Shown here: piece by piece, positions 8,605 through 16,793 of the stretch
Layout: every line of letters begins with the position of its first letter
How positions within the stretch are numbered: position 1 is the stretch's first letter
Source of the DNA: Chloroflexota bacterium
Lineage (GTDB): Bacteria; Chloroflexota; UBA11872
Assembly: GCA_026707585.1 (NCBI GenBank)
Contig: JAPOWQ010000045.1
Span: 1 to 39,189, forward strand
DNA: 39,189 nucleotides
Direction of reading: 5' to 3'
Translations under genes and position numbers: made by a program
The notes under the pieces: generated by a model
Database searches by the model: none
Seen by the model: only the letters and a program-made list of their open reading frames with translations
What the model was told of the DNA's origin: nothing

Positions 8605-9093
8605 TCAGTCGCCGTCTGGACCGAACGTCGTGGCCTCGAGGTGCACGGCGACTTCGGTGAATCCCAGATCGCGCCAGAAGTCGATGCTGGCGGCCACCGT
8701 GGCGTTCGTGGGAACGGAAACGGCCATGCGCGTCACCCCAGCCTGGCGCAGGGTGCGGCGCATCTGGCGGATCATGAAGGCGCCCAGGCCGTGACGCCGC
8801 GAATCCGGAGCGACCCAGACCTCGGCAACCTGCGCCACGCCGCCGTCGAGATGAAAGTTGGTGAGGGCCAGCGTGCGACCGTCGCGCTCATACATCCAGA
8901 GCCAGGTCGGGCGTTCTTCCAGGCGGCGACGAATCCGTTCGGTGTACAGTTCGTGCCACTCCAGGTGGCTGAGTTCGCTGGGAAAGCTCTCGTTCCAGTA
9001 GGCCACCATGGCGGTGAGAAAGCGCTCCCACAGGTCGCCTGAACTCTGGGCGTCCACGCGCCGAATCTCGCTAGCCGACCAGTTCACACGCAT
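8605..9093 (-). CDS. GNAT-family N-acetyltransferase
   Basis: The 162-residue protein has the GNAT fold pattern: a central beta strand (QVAEVWVAP, about 88-96) followed by the acetyl-CoA pyrophosphate loop RRHGLGA at 99-105, then a helix, and a C-terminal FWRDLGFTEVAVHLE segment typical of the family's last strands. The acceptor is unknown. The start at ATG 9093 is 6 bases after the tyrS stop and has an AGGGG ribosome-binding site overlapping that stop, so it is probably translationally coupled to tyrS. Confidence 0.85.
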   Translation of the reverse strand: MRVNWSASEIRRVDAQSSGDLWERFLTAMVAYWNESFPSELSHLEWHELYTERIRRRLEERPTWLWMYERDGRTLALTNFHLDGGVAQVAEVWVAPDSRRHGLGAFMIRQMRRTLRQAGVTRMAVSVPTNATVAASIDFWRDLGFTEVAVHLEATTFGPDGD

Positions 9094-9099
9094 CCACCC

Positions 9100-10341
9100 C
9101 TACTCACGGCCCAGCAGGATTCGGTGATAGCGCTTCTTGCCCGAGCGCAGCAATAACTCCCCGTTGCGAAAGGCATCCGCGTGGAAGATCGTATCGGGGC
9201 TATCGACGCGGCAGTCGTTGGCGTAGGCGCCGCCCTGGGCAATCAGCCGCCGCGCCGCCGAGCGCGATCCGGCAAGTCCGGACATCAGCAGCAGGTCGAC
9301 GATGCGGAGGCCGGCGGCGAGTTTATCCGGGGTGACGCGCGTTTGCGGCGCGGCCGCGGTGGAGCCGCCGTCGCGCCCGAAGAGGGCGCGCGCGCCGTCC
9401 CGCGCGGCGTTGGCGGCGTCGGCGCCGTGGACCCTGGCGGTGATCTCGTAGGCGAGCCGCTCCTTGGCGGAACGAATTTGGGCGCCCGGCAGCGAGGCGA
9501 GCGCGCGGACCTCGTGCAGCGGCAGCGGCGTCAGCAGGGCCAGCGTCCGTTCCACCGACGCATCCTCGATGTTGATCCAGTACTGGAAGAAGTCGTAGGG
9601 CGAGGTCAGCTCAGGATCAAGCCACAGCGCGCCGGCGGCTGTCTTGCCCATCTTCTGGCCAGTGCTGGTCGTGAGGAGGGGGGTGACCAGGCCGAAGGCT
9701 TCTTTGCCCTCGATCCGCCGAATCAGGTCGACGCCGGCCAGGATGTTGGCCCACTGGTCGCTGCCGCCGATCTGCAGGATGCAGCCGTGTTCGCGGAACA
9801 GGTGGAGGAAGTCATAGGCCTGCAACAGGCGGTAGTTGATCTCGACGAAGTTCAGGCCCTGGCCGCTGTCCAGTCGCGCCCGGTAGGTCTCGGTGGCGAG
9901 GATCTCGTTGACGCTGAAGTAGCGGCCAATATCCCGCAGGAAGTCGAGGTAGCGGAGTTGGGTCAGCCACTCGGCGTTGTCGACGATCGCGACGTCGGCC
10001 TGCTCGTTCTGGAATAGACGGTCGACCTGGCGGCGAACGGCCTGCGTATTGGCGGCGACACGCTCGGCACTGAGGAGCGCGCGGGTTTCCGACCGGTCGG
10101 TGGGGTCGCCGATCAAGCCAGTGCCGCCGCCAGCCAGCAGCACCGGGTGGTGACCGGCCTGGGCCAGGTGGGCGGCGAGGGCGAGTGGGATGAGATGCCC
10201 GGTGTGAAGGCTTGGGGCGGTCGGATCGAACCCGACGTAGAACACGCTGGGCTGGTCGAGGGCGGCACGCAAGCCGGGCGCGTTGGATACGGAATGGATA
10301 AACCCGCGGTCGGCGAGCGTCTGGTAAAGCGATGAGTTCAC
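9100..10341 (-). CDS. tyrS: Tyrosyl-tRNA synthetase
   Basis: Class I aminoacyl-tRNA synthetase that charges tRNA-Tyr. At 413 residues it has normal bacterial length. The HIGH-type motif is HTGH at 46-49, the KMSKS-type loop is KMGKT, followed by AAGALWLD as in bacterial TyrS, and the tyrosine pocket includes GGSDQW. An S4-like RNA-binding domain closes the protein (MSGLAGSRSAARRLI). The start is GTG 10341 without an obvious Shine-Dalgarno. I looked in the 196-base upstream gap for a T-box antiterminator and found none. First gene of the minus-strand cluster. Confidence 0.95.
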   Translation of the reverse strand: MNSSLYQTLADRGFIHSVSNAPGLRAALDQPSVFYVGFDPTAPSLHTGHLIPLALAAHLAQAGHHPVLLAGGGTGLIGDPTDRSETRALLSAERVAANTQAVRRQVDRLFQNEQADVAIVDNAEWLTQLRYLDFLRDIGRYFSVNEILATETYRARLDSGQGLNFVEINYRLLQAYDFLHLFREHGCILQIGGSDQWANILAGVDLIRRIEGKEAFGLVTPLLTTSTGQKMGKTAAGALWLDPELTSPYDFFQYWINIEDASVERTLALLTPLPLHEVRALASLPGAQIRSAKERLAYEITARVHGADAANAARDGARALFGRDGGSTAAAPQTRVTPDKLAAGLRIVDLLLMSGLAGSRSAARRLIAQGGAYANDCRVDSPDTIFHADAFRNGELLLRSGKKRYHRILLGRE

Positions 10342-10537
10342 GGAGACCGTTCAAGGGGCATGGCATCGACGCGGATGCCAGGCCGAGGGGCGGGCCGGCA
10401 GGCCGTGCGCCCCCGGTCCAAAGCTTAAGGAGTGAAGTGCCCCCATAGCTTACGACCAGGGGAACGCCGGCTTGCGCATCAACGCGGTCGGTGAGGGAGA
10501 CGTGCTGCTCGCGGGCCCAGGGCCGGCAGGCCGGGCG

Positions 10538-11866
10538 CTAGGCCGCGGCGACGGGGCTCGCTGGTTGCCGGCAGACCTCGTGGTAGAGGCGCTGGGCCAG
10601 AGCGACGATAGCCTCCGGACCCTCGGCGAAGACCGTGGCGCGGCTGGTTTCGACACGCACCAGCAGGGTTTCGCGGAGCGCGCGATCGTCGGCGGCCCTG
10701 AGCGCGTTCCAGGTTTCAGCCTCGCGTGCCAGCGCGCGGGCCTCGGCGTTCAGGCAATCCTGGGTATTCTGGCCGAGCCGGCCGAGCTTGAAGTCCTCGA
10801 AGTGCCGGAGCTCGTGCGCCAGGACGGCGGCAAGGGGAAGCGGGTCTTCGGTGCTCAGGCTCTCGTTGATCCGGATGCCGCGCGCCGCATGGAAGGTGGC
10901 CAGCAGCCCCTCGGCCATGGGTTCGAAGTCGATGGCGAGTCGCGCGCTTTCGGCCAGTTCCAGGGCGGTGGCGTTGACGTCGACGCTTTCCAACAAGGCC
11001 AGGGCGGTGCGCAGACGGTGACTGGCGGTGTTGTAGGCGCGCGACGCGACCGGGGCCGGGACGAGGTCGGTCTCGCCGGGCGGTTCGAGCCGCAGGTCAA
11101 GGACGGCGGCGTGGTCGGGCGCCTGGGGTGCGGCGAGCCGTTCGTGCGGCAGCGCCAGGTCGCGGTAGATGTCGCCGGCGTTGACGAGGACGACGGAGCC
11201 AACCGGCTGACCGCCGTCCACCTGCTCGACCCAGTACTGGAGCGCGGTGCGCTGGAAACGCTGCACGATGAAGGGCCCGAGGCGTACGGGACGCGACATG
11301 GGTAGGCCATGGAACTCGATGCTGGCGTCCTGGTTGCCGAGTTGCAGCGGATTGTTGGCAAACGCCTCGGCAATGGCCCGGTCGGTCATCCAGGCCAGGC
11401 GGGCCTGTTGCGCGAGTTGGGGCGGCAGCGGTGGCGGCGATTCAACCGCGGGGATGTGACGGGCGCGCAGTTCGGCAGCGAACTCTGGGCGATTGAGGAG
11501 CTCAAAGAGGTTGGCCGTACCCACGCGTCCGTCCGTGGGCGACCACTGGAGGAGCGCACGCTGGGTCAGTTGGAAGGCGAAACCGCCGTCACCAATCCAC
11601 GGCCGGGAAACCGGCGGCCCAAGGGTTTGGGCGCCGCCGAAGCGAAGGTAGGCCGAATAAAACGCCGGACCCTCCGCGTAGTTGCGGATCGCGAAGCCCA
11701 CGCCGTCGCCGTCCGACCGCTCGAAGAAGGCGCCGCCGGTGACCGGCGTGGCGTCCGGGGGCGGTGCGGCGACGGCCCGCCCGACGCTCCCCGCAAGCGC
11801 CGCGATCAGCAAGGCCGCAGCAATGACGCAGTGTGCGGCCGGGCGGCGCGGCAGGGACGGTGACAC
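10538..11866 (-). CDS. Secreted protein with two LGxPxS repeats and a HELRH zinc-protease-like motif
   Basis: The start is GTG 11866 because an AGGAG stands 7 bases before it; the frame is open to TTG 11899. The 442-residue product has an N-terminal signal peptide (hydrophobic core about 13-27, ending near AVAA). Two related modules follow (about 45-110 and 155-220), each with a LG-P-S core and a closing hydrophobic motif: FQLTQRALLQW in the first, VQRFQRTALQYW in the second. The C-terminal domain has HELRH at 351-355 with a downstream acidic NAEA segment, the layout of a zincin active site. Such duplicated modules are common in secreted Chloroflexota proteins. Protease activity is an inference. 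It is divergent from selD with a 72-base gap. Confidence 0.7.
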   Translation of the reverse strand: MSPSLPRRPAAHCVIAAALLIAALAGSVGRAVAAPPPDATPVTGGAFFERSDGDGVGFAIRNYAEGPAFYSAYLRFGGAQTLGPPVSRPWIGDGGFAFQLTQRALLQWSPTDGRVGTANLFELLNRPEFAAELRARHIPAVESPPPLPPQLAQQARLAWMTDRAIAEAFANNPLQLGNQDASIEFHGLPMSRPVRLGPFIVQRFQRTALQYWVEQVDGGQPVGSVVLVNAGDIYRDLALPHERLAAPQAPDHAAVLDLRLEPPGETDLVPAPVASRAYNTASHRLRTALALLESVDVNATALELAESARLAIDFEPMAEGLLATFHAARGIRINESLSTEDPLPLAAVLAHELRHFEDFKLGRLGQNTQDCLNAEARALAREAETWNALRAADDRALRETLLVRVETSRATVFAEGPEAIVALAQRLYHEVCRQPASPVAAA

Positions 11867-11938
11867 GACAGAACTCCTTGCAGCCTTCGAATGCCACAAC
11901 GGCGCTTGCGGGCGGCGGCGTTACGCTACGGTTCAGAG

Positions 11939-13021
11939 ATGGACCCTGAACATACGCCGCTCAAACTTACCCGGTACGCGCACGGCGCCGGCTGAGCGTG
12001 CAAGCTCAGTCCGGACGAGCTGGCGCAGGTGCTGCGCCTGATGCCGCCGATGGTCTCGCCCGACCTGCTGGTCGGGGGGGAGGGGATGGACGACGCGGCC
12101 GTCTACCGCCTGCGCGACGATCTGGCCATCGCGTTCACCACGGACGTGTTCACGCCGATCGTGGACGATGCCTACAGCTTTGGGGCCATTGCCGCCGCGA
12201 ATGCGTTGAGCGATCTGTATGCCATGGGCGCCGCACCGTTCCTGGCGCTCAACATTGCCGGCTGGCCACGCGGGACCCTGCCGTTGGACCTGCTCGCCGA
12301 GGTGCAGCGCGGCGCCGCTGACAAGGTGCGGGAAGCCGGGGCGGTGATTGGCGGCGGGCACTCCATAGACGATCCGGAACCCAAGTTCGGCCTGGCGGTG
12401 CTGGGAACCGTGGATCCGGACGCCGTCAGCACGAACGCAGGCGCACGTCCGGACGACTTGCTGGTGCTGACGAAGCCGCTGGGCACGGGGATCATTACGA
12501 CCGCCGGCAAGTTCGACGCGGCCAGCCAGACCGCGCTGGACGCCGCGGTCGAGTCGATGACGACGCTGAACGCCGTCGCGGCCAAGGCCGCGAGCGAACA
12601 CGGCGCGCACGCGGTGACCGACGTGACGGGCTACGGCCTGCTGGGCCACTTGCGCGAGATGCTGAAGGCCGGCGGGGTCTCGGCCGAGGTTTACGCCGAC
12701 GAGGTTCCGAGCCTGCCCGAGGTCTGGTCGCTGATTGCCGCCGACGAGGTGCCGGGCGGGACGGAGCGCAACCTGGCCTCGCTGGAAGGCGACGTGCAGT
12801 GGCATCCGGCGGTGGACAGGCCGGCGCGCATACTGCTGGCCGATGCGCAGACGAGCGGCGGGCTGCTGATTGCCATTCCACCGGAAGACGAAGCCGCCCT
12901 GCGGCAGGCCCTTGAGCGCGCCGGCGCCCCGGCGGCCGCCACCGTGGGGCGGATTACGGCGCGAGACCGCTGGCTGATGTACGTTCGCCCGATGGACACC
13001 GTCGACGATGTCAATGGCTGA
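11939..13021 (+). CDS. selD: Selenide, water dikinase with an in-frame UGA (selenocysteine) at the active site
   Basis: SelD makes selenophosphate from selenide and ATP. A naive reading starts at 12029 and loses the N-terminus. From ATG 11939 the frame reads LTRYAHGAG, then TGA at 11993-11995 (codon 19), then ACKLSPDEL. The family motif is YSHGAG-(C/U)-xCK-S, so the TGA sits exactly at the catalytic Cys/Sec position, followed by the conserved Cys and Lys. Downstream the family is intact: LLVGGEGMDDAAV, TTDVFTPIVDD, GGGHSIDDPEPKFG, TDVTGYGLLGHL and DAQTSGG. Read through, the product has 360 residues, the usual length. The genome should then encode SelA, SelB and tRNA-Sec, none of which is in the window. 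The Shine-Dalgarno is weak. Confidence 0.93.
12022..12038 (+). promoter_or_regulatory. Candidate bacterial SECIS hairpin in selD
   Basis: Starting 26 bases after the UGA, GGCGCA (12022-12027) pairs perfectly with TGCGCC (12033-12038) around the five-base loop GGTGC. Bacterial SECIS elements are stem-loops just inside the coding region with a G/U-bearing apical loop at roughly this distance, recognised by SelB. A competing short hairpin (CAGG/CCTG) uses overlapping bases, so folding should be computed before the assignment is trusted. Confidence 0.55.
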
Positions 13022-14231
13022 GCGTTCGCCGCGCATCTTGCTGTACACGGGCAAGGGCGGCGTAGGCAAAACGAGCGTGGCCGCCGCGGCGGCGCTGCGC
13101 TGCGCCGACGCAGGGTTAAGGACCGTGGTGCTCAGCACCGACACCGCGCACAGCCTGGGCGACTCGCTGGATACGCCGCTGGGGCCGGTTCCCAGACCCG
13201 TCGTTAACAACCTGTGGGCGCAGGAATGCGACGTCTACTACAACCTGGAGACGTACTGGGGCACGGTGCAGAACTGGGTGGAAGCCGTGCTGACGTGGCG
13301 CGGCATGGACAACGTGCTGGCCGAGGAGATTGCGGTGTTCCCCGGCATGGAAGAGCTGGCCAACCTGCTGTGGGTCAACCGGCATGCGTCCTCCGGCGAA
13401 TTCGATGTCGTCGTGGTGGATTGCGCGCCGACGGGCGAGACGCTGCGCCTGCTGGCGTTTCCGGAAGTCGGCCGCTGGTGGCTGGACAAGCTGCTGCCGA
13501 TCAACCGCCACCTGGCCCGGATGGTGCGACCAATGGCGCGCCGCGTGACCGACCTGCCGCTCCCCGAGGACGACGTGTTCGAAGCGATGACCGACCTGGT
13601 GGACGAACTGCAACAGCTGCACGACACGCTGACGGCCTCGAACACGACAACCGTGCGCCTGGTGGTGAATCCGGAGAAGATGGTGATTCGGGAGGCCCAG
13701 CGCAGCTACACGTACCTGACGCTGTACGACCACATCACTGATGCCGTGGTGGTGAACCGGGTCGTACCCGAAGAGGCGGAAGGGCGTTTCGCGGAGCAGC
13801 GGCGGGCCACGCAGGCACCCTACCTGCGTGACATCCACGCCATGTTCGACCCGATTCCGATCCTGCGAATCCACCAGTTTGCCCACGAGGTCGTCGGGCT
13901 TGACCGGCTGCGCGTGATGGGCGCCCAGATGCACGCGACCTGTGAGCCGGCGGACCGGCTGATCGACTACAAGCCGTACGAGATCGCGGAGGTGGACGGT
14001 GGGTTTGAATTCCGCATCCCCGCGCCGTTTCTGGATAAAGCCGACGCGTCCCTAATTCGTCGCGGGGACGAGTTGGTGGTCCGCATGGGCGCCGCCCGTC
14101 GCAATATCGTGCTGCCGCGCGTGCTCGCCCGGATGACCCACGGCGGCGCGCGGCTGGAGGACGGCCAACTCCGCATCCGCTTCTCACCGCGCGAACCTGC
14201 CGCGGCGGCCGCTCGGAGTCCCGGCGCCTAG
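13008..14231 (+). CDS. ArsA/Get3-family ATPase with C-terminal HSP20-like domain
   Basis: The 407-residue protein has the deviant Walker A KGGVGKT near residues 16-22, the switch I DTAHS, and the switch II DCAPTGETLRLL of the ArsA/Get3 branch of SIMIBI NTPases. A C-terminal beta domain (about 320-395) resembles the ArsA HSP20-like domain. No paired metalloid-binding cysteines of classical ArsA and no arsB are visible, so arsenite export is not supported. Bacterial single-domain members of this type have poorly known roles. The start overlaps the end of selD by 14 bases (ATG 13008, or 13014), which implies cotranscription and coupling with selenophosphate synthesis. Confidence 0.85.
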   Translation: MSMAERSPRILLYTGKGGVGKTSVAAAAALRCADAGLRTVVLSTDTAHSLGDSLDTPLGPVPRPVVNNLWAQECDVYYNLETYWGTVQNWVEAVLTWRGMDNVLAEEIAVFPGMEELANLLWVNRHASSGEFDVVVVDCAPTGETLRLLAFPEVGRWWLDKLLPINRHLARMVRPMARRVTDLPLPEDDVFEAMTDLVDELQQLHDTLTASNTTTVRLVVNPEKMVIREAQRSYTYLTLYDHITDAVVVNRVVPEEAEGRFAEQRRATQAPYLRDIHAMFDPIPILRIHQFAHEVVGLDRLRVMGAQMHATCEPADRLIDYKPYEIAEVDGGFEFRIPAPFLDKADASLIRRGDELVVRMGAARRNIVLPRVLARMTHGGARLEDGQLRIRFSPREPAAAAARSPGA

Positions 14232-14232
14232 C

Positions 14233-14868
14233 GTGTTGACGCCCCCGCGCCCGGCGCCGGCCCACGAAGCCGCGGCGACGCGTGGTCTGGCCCGGCGAGT
14301 GATGTGGGGCCTAAGGGCCATGCTGGCCCTGACGGTCGTTGGGGCCATCGGCTTCATGCTGGTGGCGGCCGCCACCCCGCTGGACGCGCTCTACATGGCG
14401 GTCGTGACGCTGAGCACCGTTGGGTACCGCGAGATCTTTCCGCTTGACCAGGGCGGCGGGGCTTTTGCGATGGTGCTGATCAGCGCCGGCATCAGCGCCA
14501 TCGGATCTACCGGCGCGGTTACGGTTGAGTATCTTGTCAGCGGTCATCTGGTGGCGCGTGTTGTCCACCGTCGCCTGGGCGCCTTCGGAGTTGCTGGACG
14601 CGAAGTCCAAGGGCATGACGATCGAGGAGGTGGCGATTGGCGCGGCCAGCGCCCACGTGGACCGGACCATCGGGGAGGTGGGGGTGCGACAACATGGGGT
14701 GGAGGTGATGGCGATTGGGCGCGACGGCGAGCAGCAATTCCTGCCGGCGCGCGAGGAGCGGACCCGCGCCCACGACGTGTTTGTCATGATCGGACGGCGG
14801 CCAAACGTGCAGCAGTTCGCGGAGCAGGCGGGCGCGTGAGCGTTTCCGCCTGGGCTAAGGTGCGATGA
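14233..14868 (+). CDS. Two-TM potassium channel, reading frame broken after the second membrane helix
   Basis: Residues 28-47 form TM1, 50-65 the pore helix and selectivity filter with TVGY at 62-65 (followed by RE instead of the common GD), and 76-98 TM2. After HRRL near 14578 the frame turns into Gly/Arg-rich nonsense to the stop at 14868, while a clear RCK_C/TrkA_C domain continues in the next frame. Removing one G from the GGG at 14578-14580 joins them as HRRLAPSELLDAKSKG. It starts at GTG 14233, one base after the ArsA stop, so it belongs to the selD operon. There is no room for an RCK_N domain. Confidence 0.7.
   Translation: MLTPPRPAPAHEAAATRGLARRVMWGLRAMLALTVVGAIGFMLVAAATPLDALYMAVVTLSTVGYREIFPLDQGGGAFAMVLISAGISAIGSTGAVTVEYLVSGHLVARVVHRRLGAFGVAGREVQGHDDRGGGDWRGQRPRGPDHRGGGGATTWGGGDGDWARRRAAIPAGARGADPRPRRVCHDRTAAKRAAVRGAGGRVSVSAWAKVR
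14525..14839 (+). pseudogene. RCK_C (TrkA C-terminal) domain of the channel, out of frame
   Basis: From about 14580 this frame encodes a regulatory domain typical of K+ channels and transporters: KSKGMTIEEVAIGAAS, a strand-rich middle, and HDVFVMIGRRPNVQQF at the end. The first 18 codons (14525-14578) are not expected to be protein. It binds ligands or nucleotides in related channels and gates the pore. It belongs to the frame starting at 14233 and is separated from it by a single inserted base, real or artefactual. Confidence 0.65.
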
Positions 14869-14875
14869 TCACGGC

Positions 14876-16216
14876 ATGAGCGCCATATGCATCGTCGGGA
14901 CCGGGTACGTGGGGCTCTCGGTGGGCGCGTGTTTTGCCGACCTGGGGCACGACGTGGCGTGCCTGGACATTGACGAGGCCAAGATCGCCGGGCTGTGCGC
15001 GGGGCGCGTGCCGATTTACGAGCCGGGGCTGGAGTCGCTGGTTGCGCGCAACGTTGCCGCCGGGCGGCTGACGTTTACCACCGACTATTCAGTCGCGGTT
15101 CCCGAGCGGGAGTTTGTGTTCATCGCGGTGGACACGCCCACGGGCGCGGCCGGCGAGGCCAGTCTGCTGGCCGTGGACAGCGCGGCGGTGGCGCTGGCGC
15201 CGGTGCTCTCGGAGGGCGCGCTGATCGTGACCAAGAGTACGGTGCCGATCGGGACCAGTGACCTGATCTCGCGCATCATTCACGAACACCGCGCGGACGG
15301 CGCACGCTTTCCGGTGGTATCCAATCCGGAGTTCCAGCGCGAAGGCTCGGCGGTGCAGGATTTTCTGCACCCGGACCGAGTGGTGATTGGCTCGGCCGAC
15401 GCCGCGGCCGCCGACCAGGTTGCGCAGTTGTATCGGTCGTTCGACTGTCCCGTGATCGTGACCGACCTGCGAACGGCGGAGATGATCAAGTACGCCTCCA
15501 ATGCCTTCCTGGCTACCCGGATTTCGTTCATCAACGAGATCGCGGCAATCTGCGAGGCGCTGGACGCCGACGTGGAGGTGGTGGCGCGCGGCATGGGACT
15601 GGACGCGCGCGTTGGGCCGGCCTATCTGAACGCCGGGCTGGGGTGGGGGGGCAGCTGTTTCCCCAAGGACGTGCGGGCGCTTGAGCACATGGGGTCGGTG
15701 CACGGGGCGCATCCGCAGTTGCTGCGCGCGGTGATTGAAATCAACCGCGACGCGCGCCGAGCGGCCGTGCGCAAGCTGCGCGAGGCCCTGGGCAGCCTGC
15801 GTGGGCGCGCGGTCGCGATCCTGGGCCTGTCGTTCAAGCCGAATACCGACGACGTGCGCGATGCACCGGCGATCGAGATTGCGCACCTGCTGGCGGGCGA
15901 GGGGGTGCAGGTTCGGGCGTACGACCCGGTCGCCACGCCCAAGGCGCGAGCGGTCCTGGGCCGTTCGGTGCGGTTTGAGGCATCGGCGGTGGAGGCCGCC
16001 AGGGGCGCGGACGCCATCGTGCTGGCGACCGAGTGGAACGAGTTTCGCGAACTCGACTGGGCCACGGTGCGGCAAGCTATGCGCGGGGACGTGCTGGTGG
16101 ACGGCCGCAATCTGTACGATCCGGTTCGTATGCAGAGACTTGGCTTCCGCTATTTCGGCATGGGCCGCCAGGCGCCGGTCGTTGAGACCCGCTCGGCGCA
16201 GCTGCTGGTCGAGTAG
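14876..16216 (+). CDS. ugd: UDP-glucose 6-dehydrogenase
   Basis: The enzyme oxidises UDP-glucose to UDP-glucuronate with two NAD+, feeding surface polysaccharide synthesis. The 446-residue protein has the N-terminal Rossmann motif GTGYVG at 8-13, the STVPIGT segment at 121-127, catalytic Lys205 in MIKYASN and the thiohemiacetal Cys261 in GGSCFPKD. The C-terminal UDP-binding domain has LGLSFKPNTDDVRDAP. One family signature, PEFLREG, is PEFQREG here. A UDP-mannuronate or UDP-N-acetyl variant cannot be excluded by motif alone, but UDP-glucose is the best guess. The start is ATG 14876, after a short gap from the channel gene. Confidence 0.92.
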   Translation: MSAICIVGTGYVGLSVGACFADLGHDVACLDIDEAKIAGLCAGRVPIYEPGLESLVARNVAAGRLTFTTDYSVAVPEREFVFIAVDTPTGAAGEASLLAVDSAAVALAPVLSEGALIVTKSTVPIGTSDLISRIIHEHRADGARFPVVSNPEFQREGSAVQDFLHPDRVVIGSADAAAADQVAQLYRSFDCPVIVTDLRTAEMIKYASNAFLATRISFINEIAAICEALDADVEVVARGMGLDARVGPAYLNAGLGWGGSCFPKDVRALEHMGSVHGAHPQLLRAVIEINRDARRAAVRKLREALGSLRGRAVAILGLSFKPNTDDVRDAPAIEIAHLLAGEGVQVRAYDPVATPKARAVLGRSVRFEASAVEAARGADAIVLATEWNEFRELDWATVRQAMRGDVLVDGRNLYDPVRMQRLGFRYFGMGRQAPVVETRSAQLLVE

Positions 16217-16233
16217 GCGCGGCGGGGGTAGCC

Positions 16234-16647
16234 ATGCAGGATTCGGAGAGCACCTTCGCCCGCGGAGGCGAACTGCTGGCCGGCCTGTTGGTCGTGGCCT
16301 TTATTGTGTTCCTGCTCTGGGTTGTGCTGTTGCGGCCGCGGGACGACGAGTCGTCCAGCGTTGCGCCGACGCCCACGCCCGCGGCGGCGATCACGCCGAC
16401 GCCGGACGATCCGAACACGGCGTTCGACCAGGTCATCGCCACGCCCACGCCGGAACCCACGCCCACGGCCACGCCGATTCCCCGGCCCACGCCGACCCCA
16501 ACCGCGACGGTTTACGTGGTGCAGCCCGGCGACACGCTCTCGGGTATCGCCGCGCGCTTCAACGTCACGGTGGACGACCTGGTGGAGGCCAATCGCATCG
16601 TGAATCCAGACGCCCTGCAGGTGGGCGATGAGATCACGATTCCCTAG
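16234..16647 (+). CDS. Membrane-anchored LysM protein
   Basis: The 137-residue protein has a short cytoplasmic head, one membrane helix (about 15-33), a Thr/Pro-rich spacer with repeated PTPTPTA-like units (about 43-90), and one complete LysM domain (93-137: VQPGDTLSGIAARFNV ... LQVGDEITIP). LysM binds N-acetylglucosamine-containing polymers, so the protein probably tethers the membrane to cell-wall glycan. No catalytic domain is present. It follows ugd by 17 bases and is likely in the same transcript. Confidence 0.85.
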   Translation: MQDSESTFARGGELLAGLLVVAFIVFLLWVVLLRPRDDESSSVAPTPTPAAAITPTPDDPNTAFDQVIATPTPEPTPTATPIPRPTPTPTATVYVVQPGDTLSGIAARFNVTVDDLVEANRIVNPDALQVGDEITIP

Positions 16648-16793
16648 CCGACGCCACGCCGGGCGTTGGGTCGCGGCTGCGGCCGACGATGGCAATGTCG
16701 CGACAATCCGGGCCACCGGCGGCGATCAATCAGGTTTGAGACGGCGAGTCGTGGGCGTTTGTTCCCAAATTGCCGGGGGAATGAGCGTGCACC

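Noticed and set aside
10342-10537. T-box riboswitch before tyrS
   Set aside because: No T-box core or antiterminator sequence was found on the minus strand in this gap.
12029-13021. selD beginning at 12029
   Set aside because: It would lack the catalytic residue and the conserved Lys. Upstream codons in the same frame match the family through the UGA.
13008-14231. Arsenite-export ATPase (arsA of an ars operon)
   Set aside because: There are no metalloid-binding cysteine triads, no duplicated ATPase halves, and no arsB, arsD or arsR neighbour.
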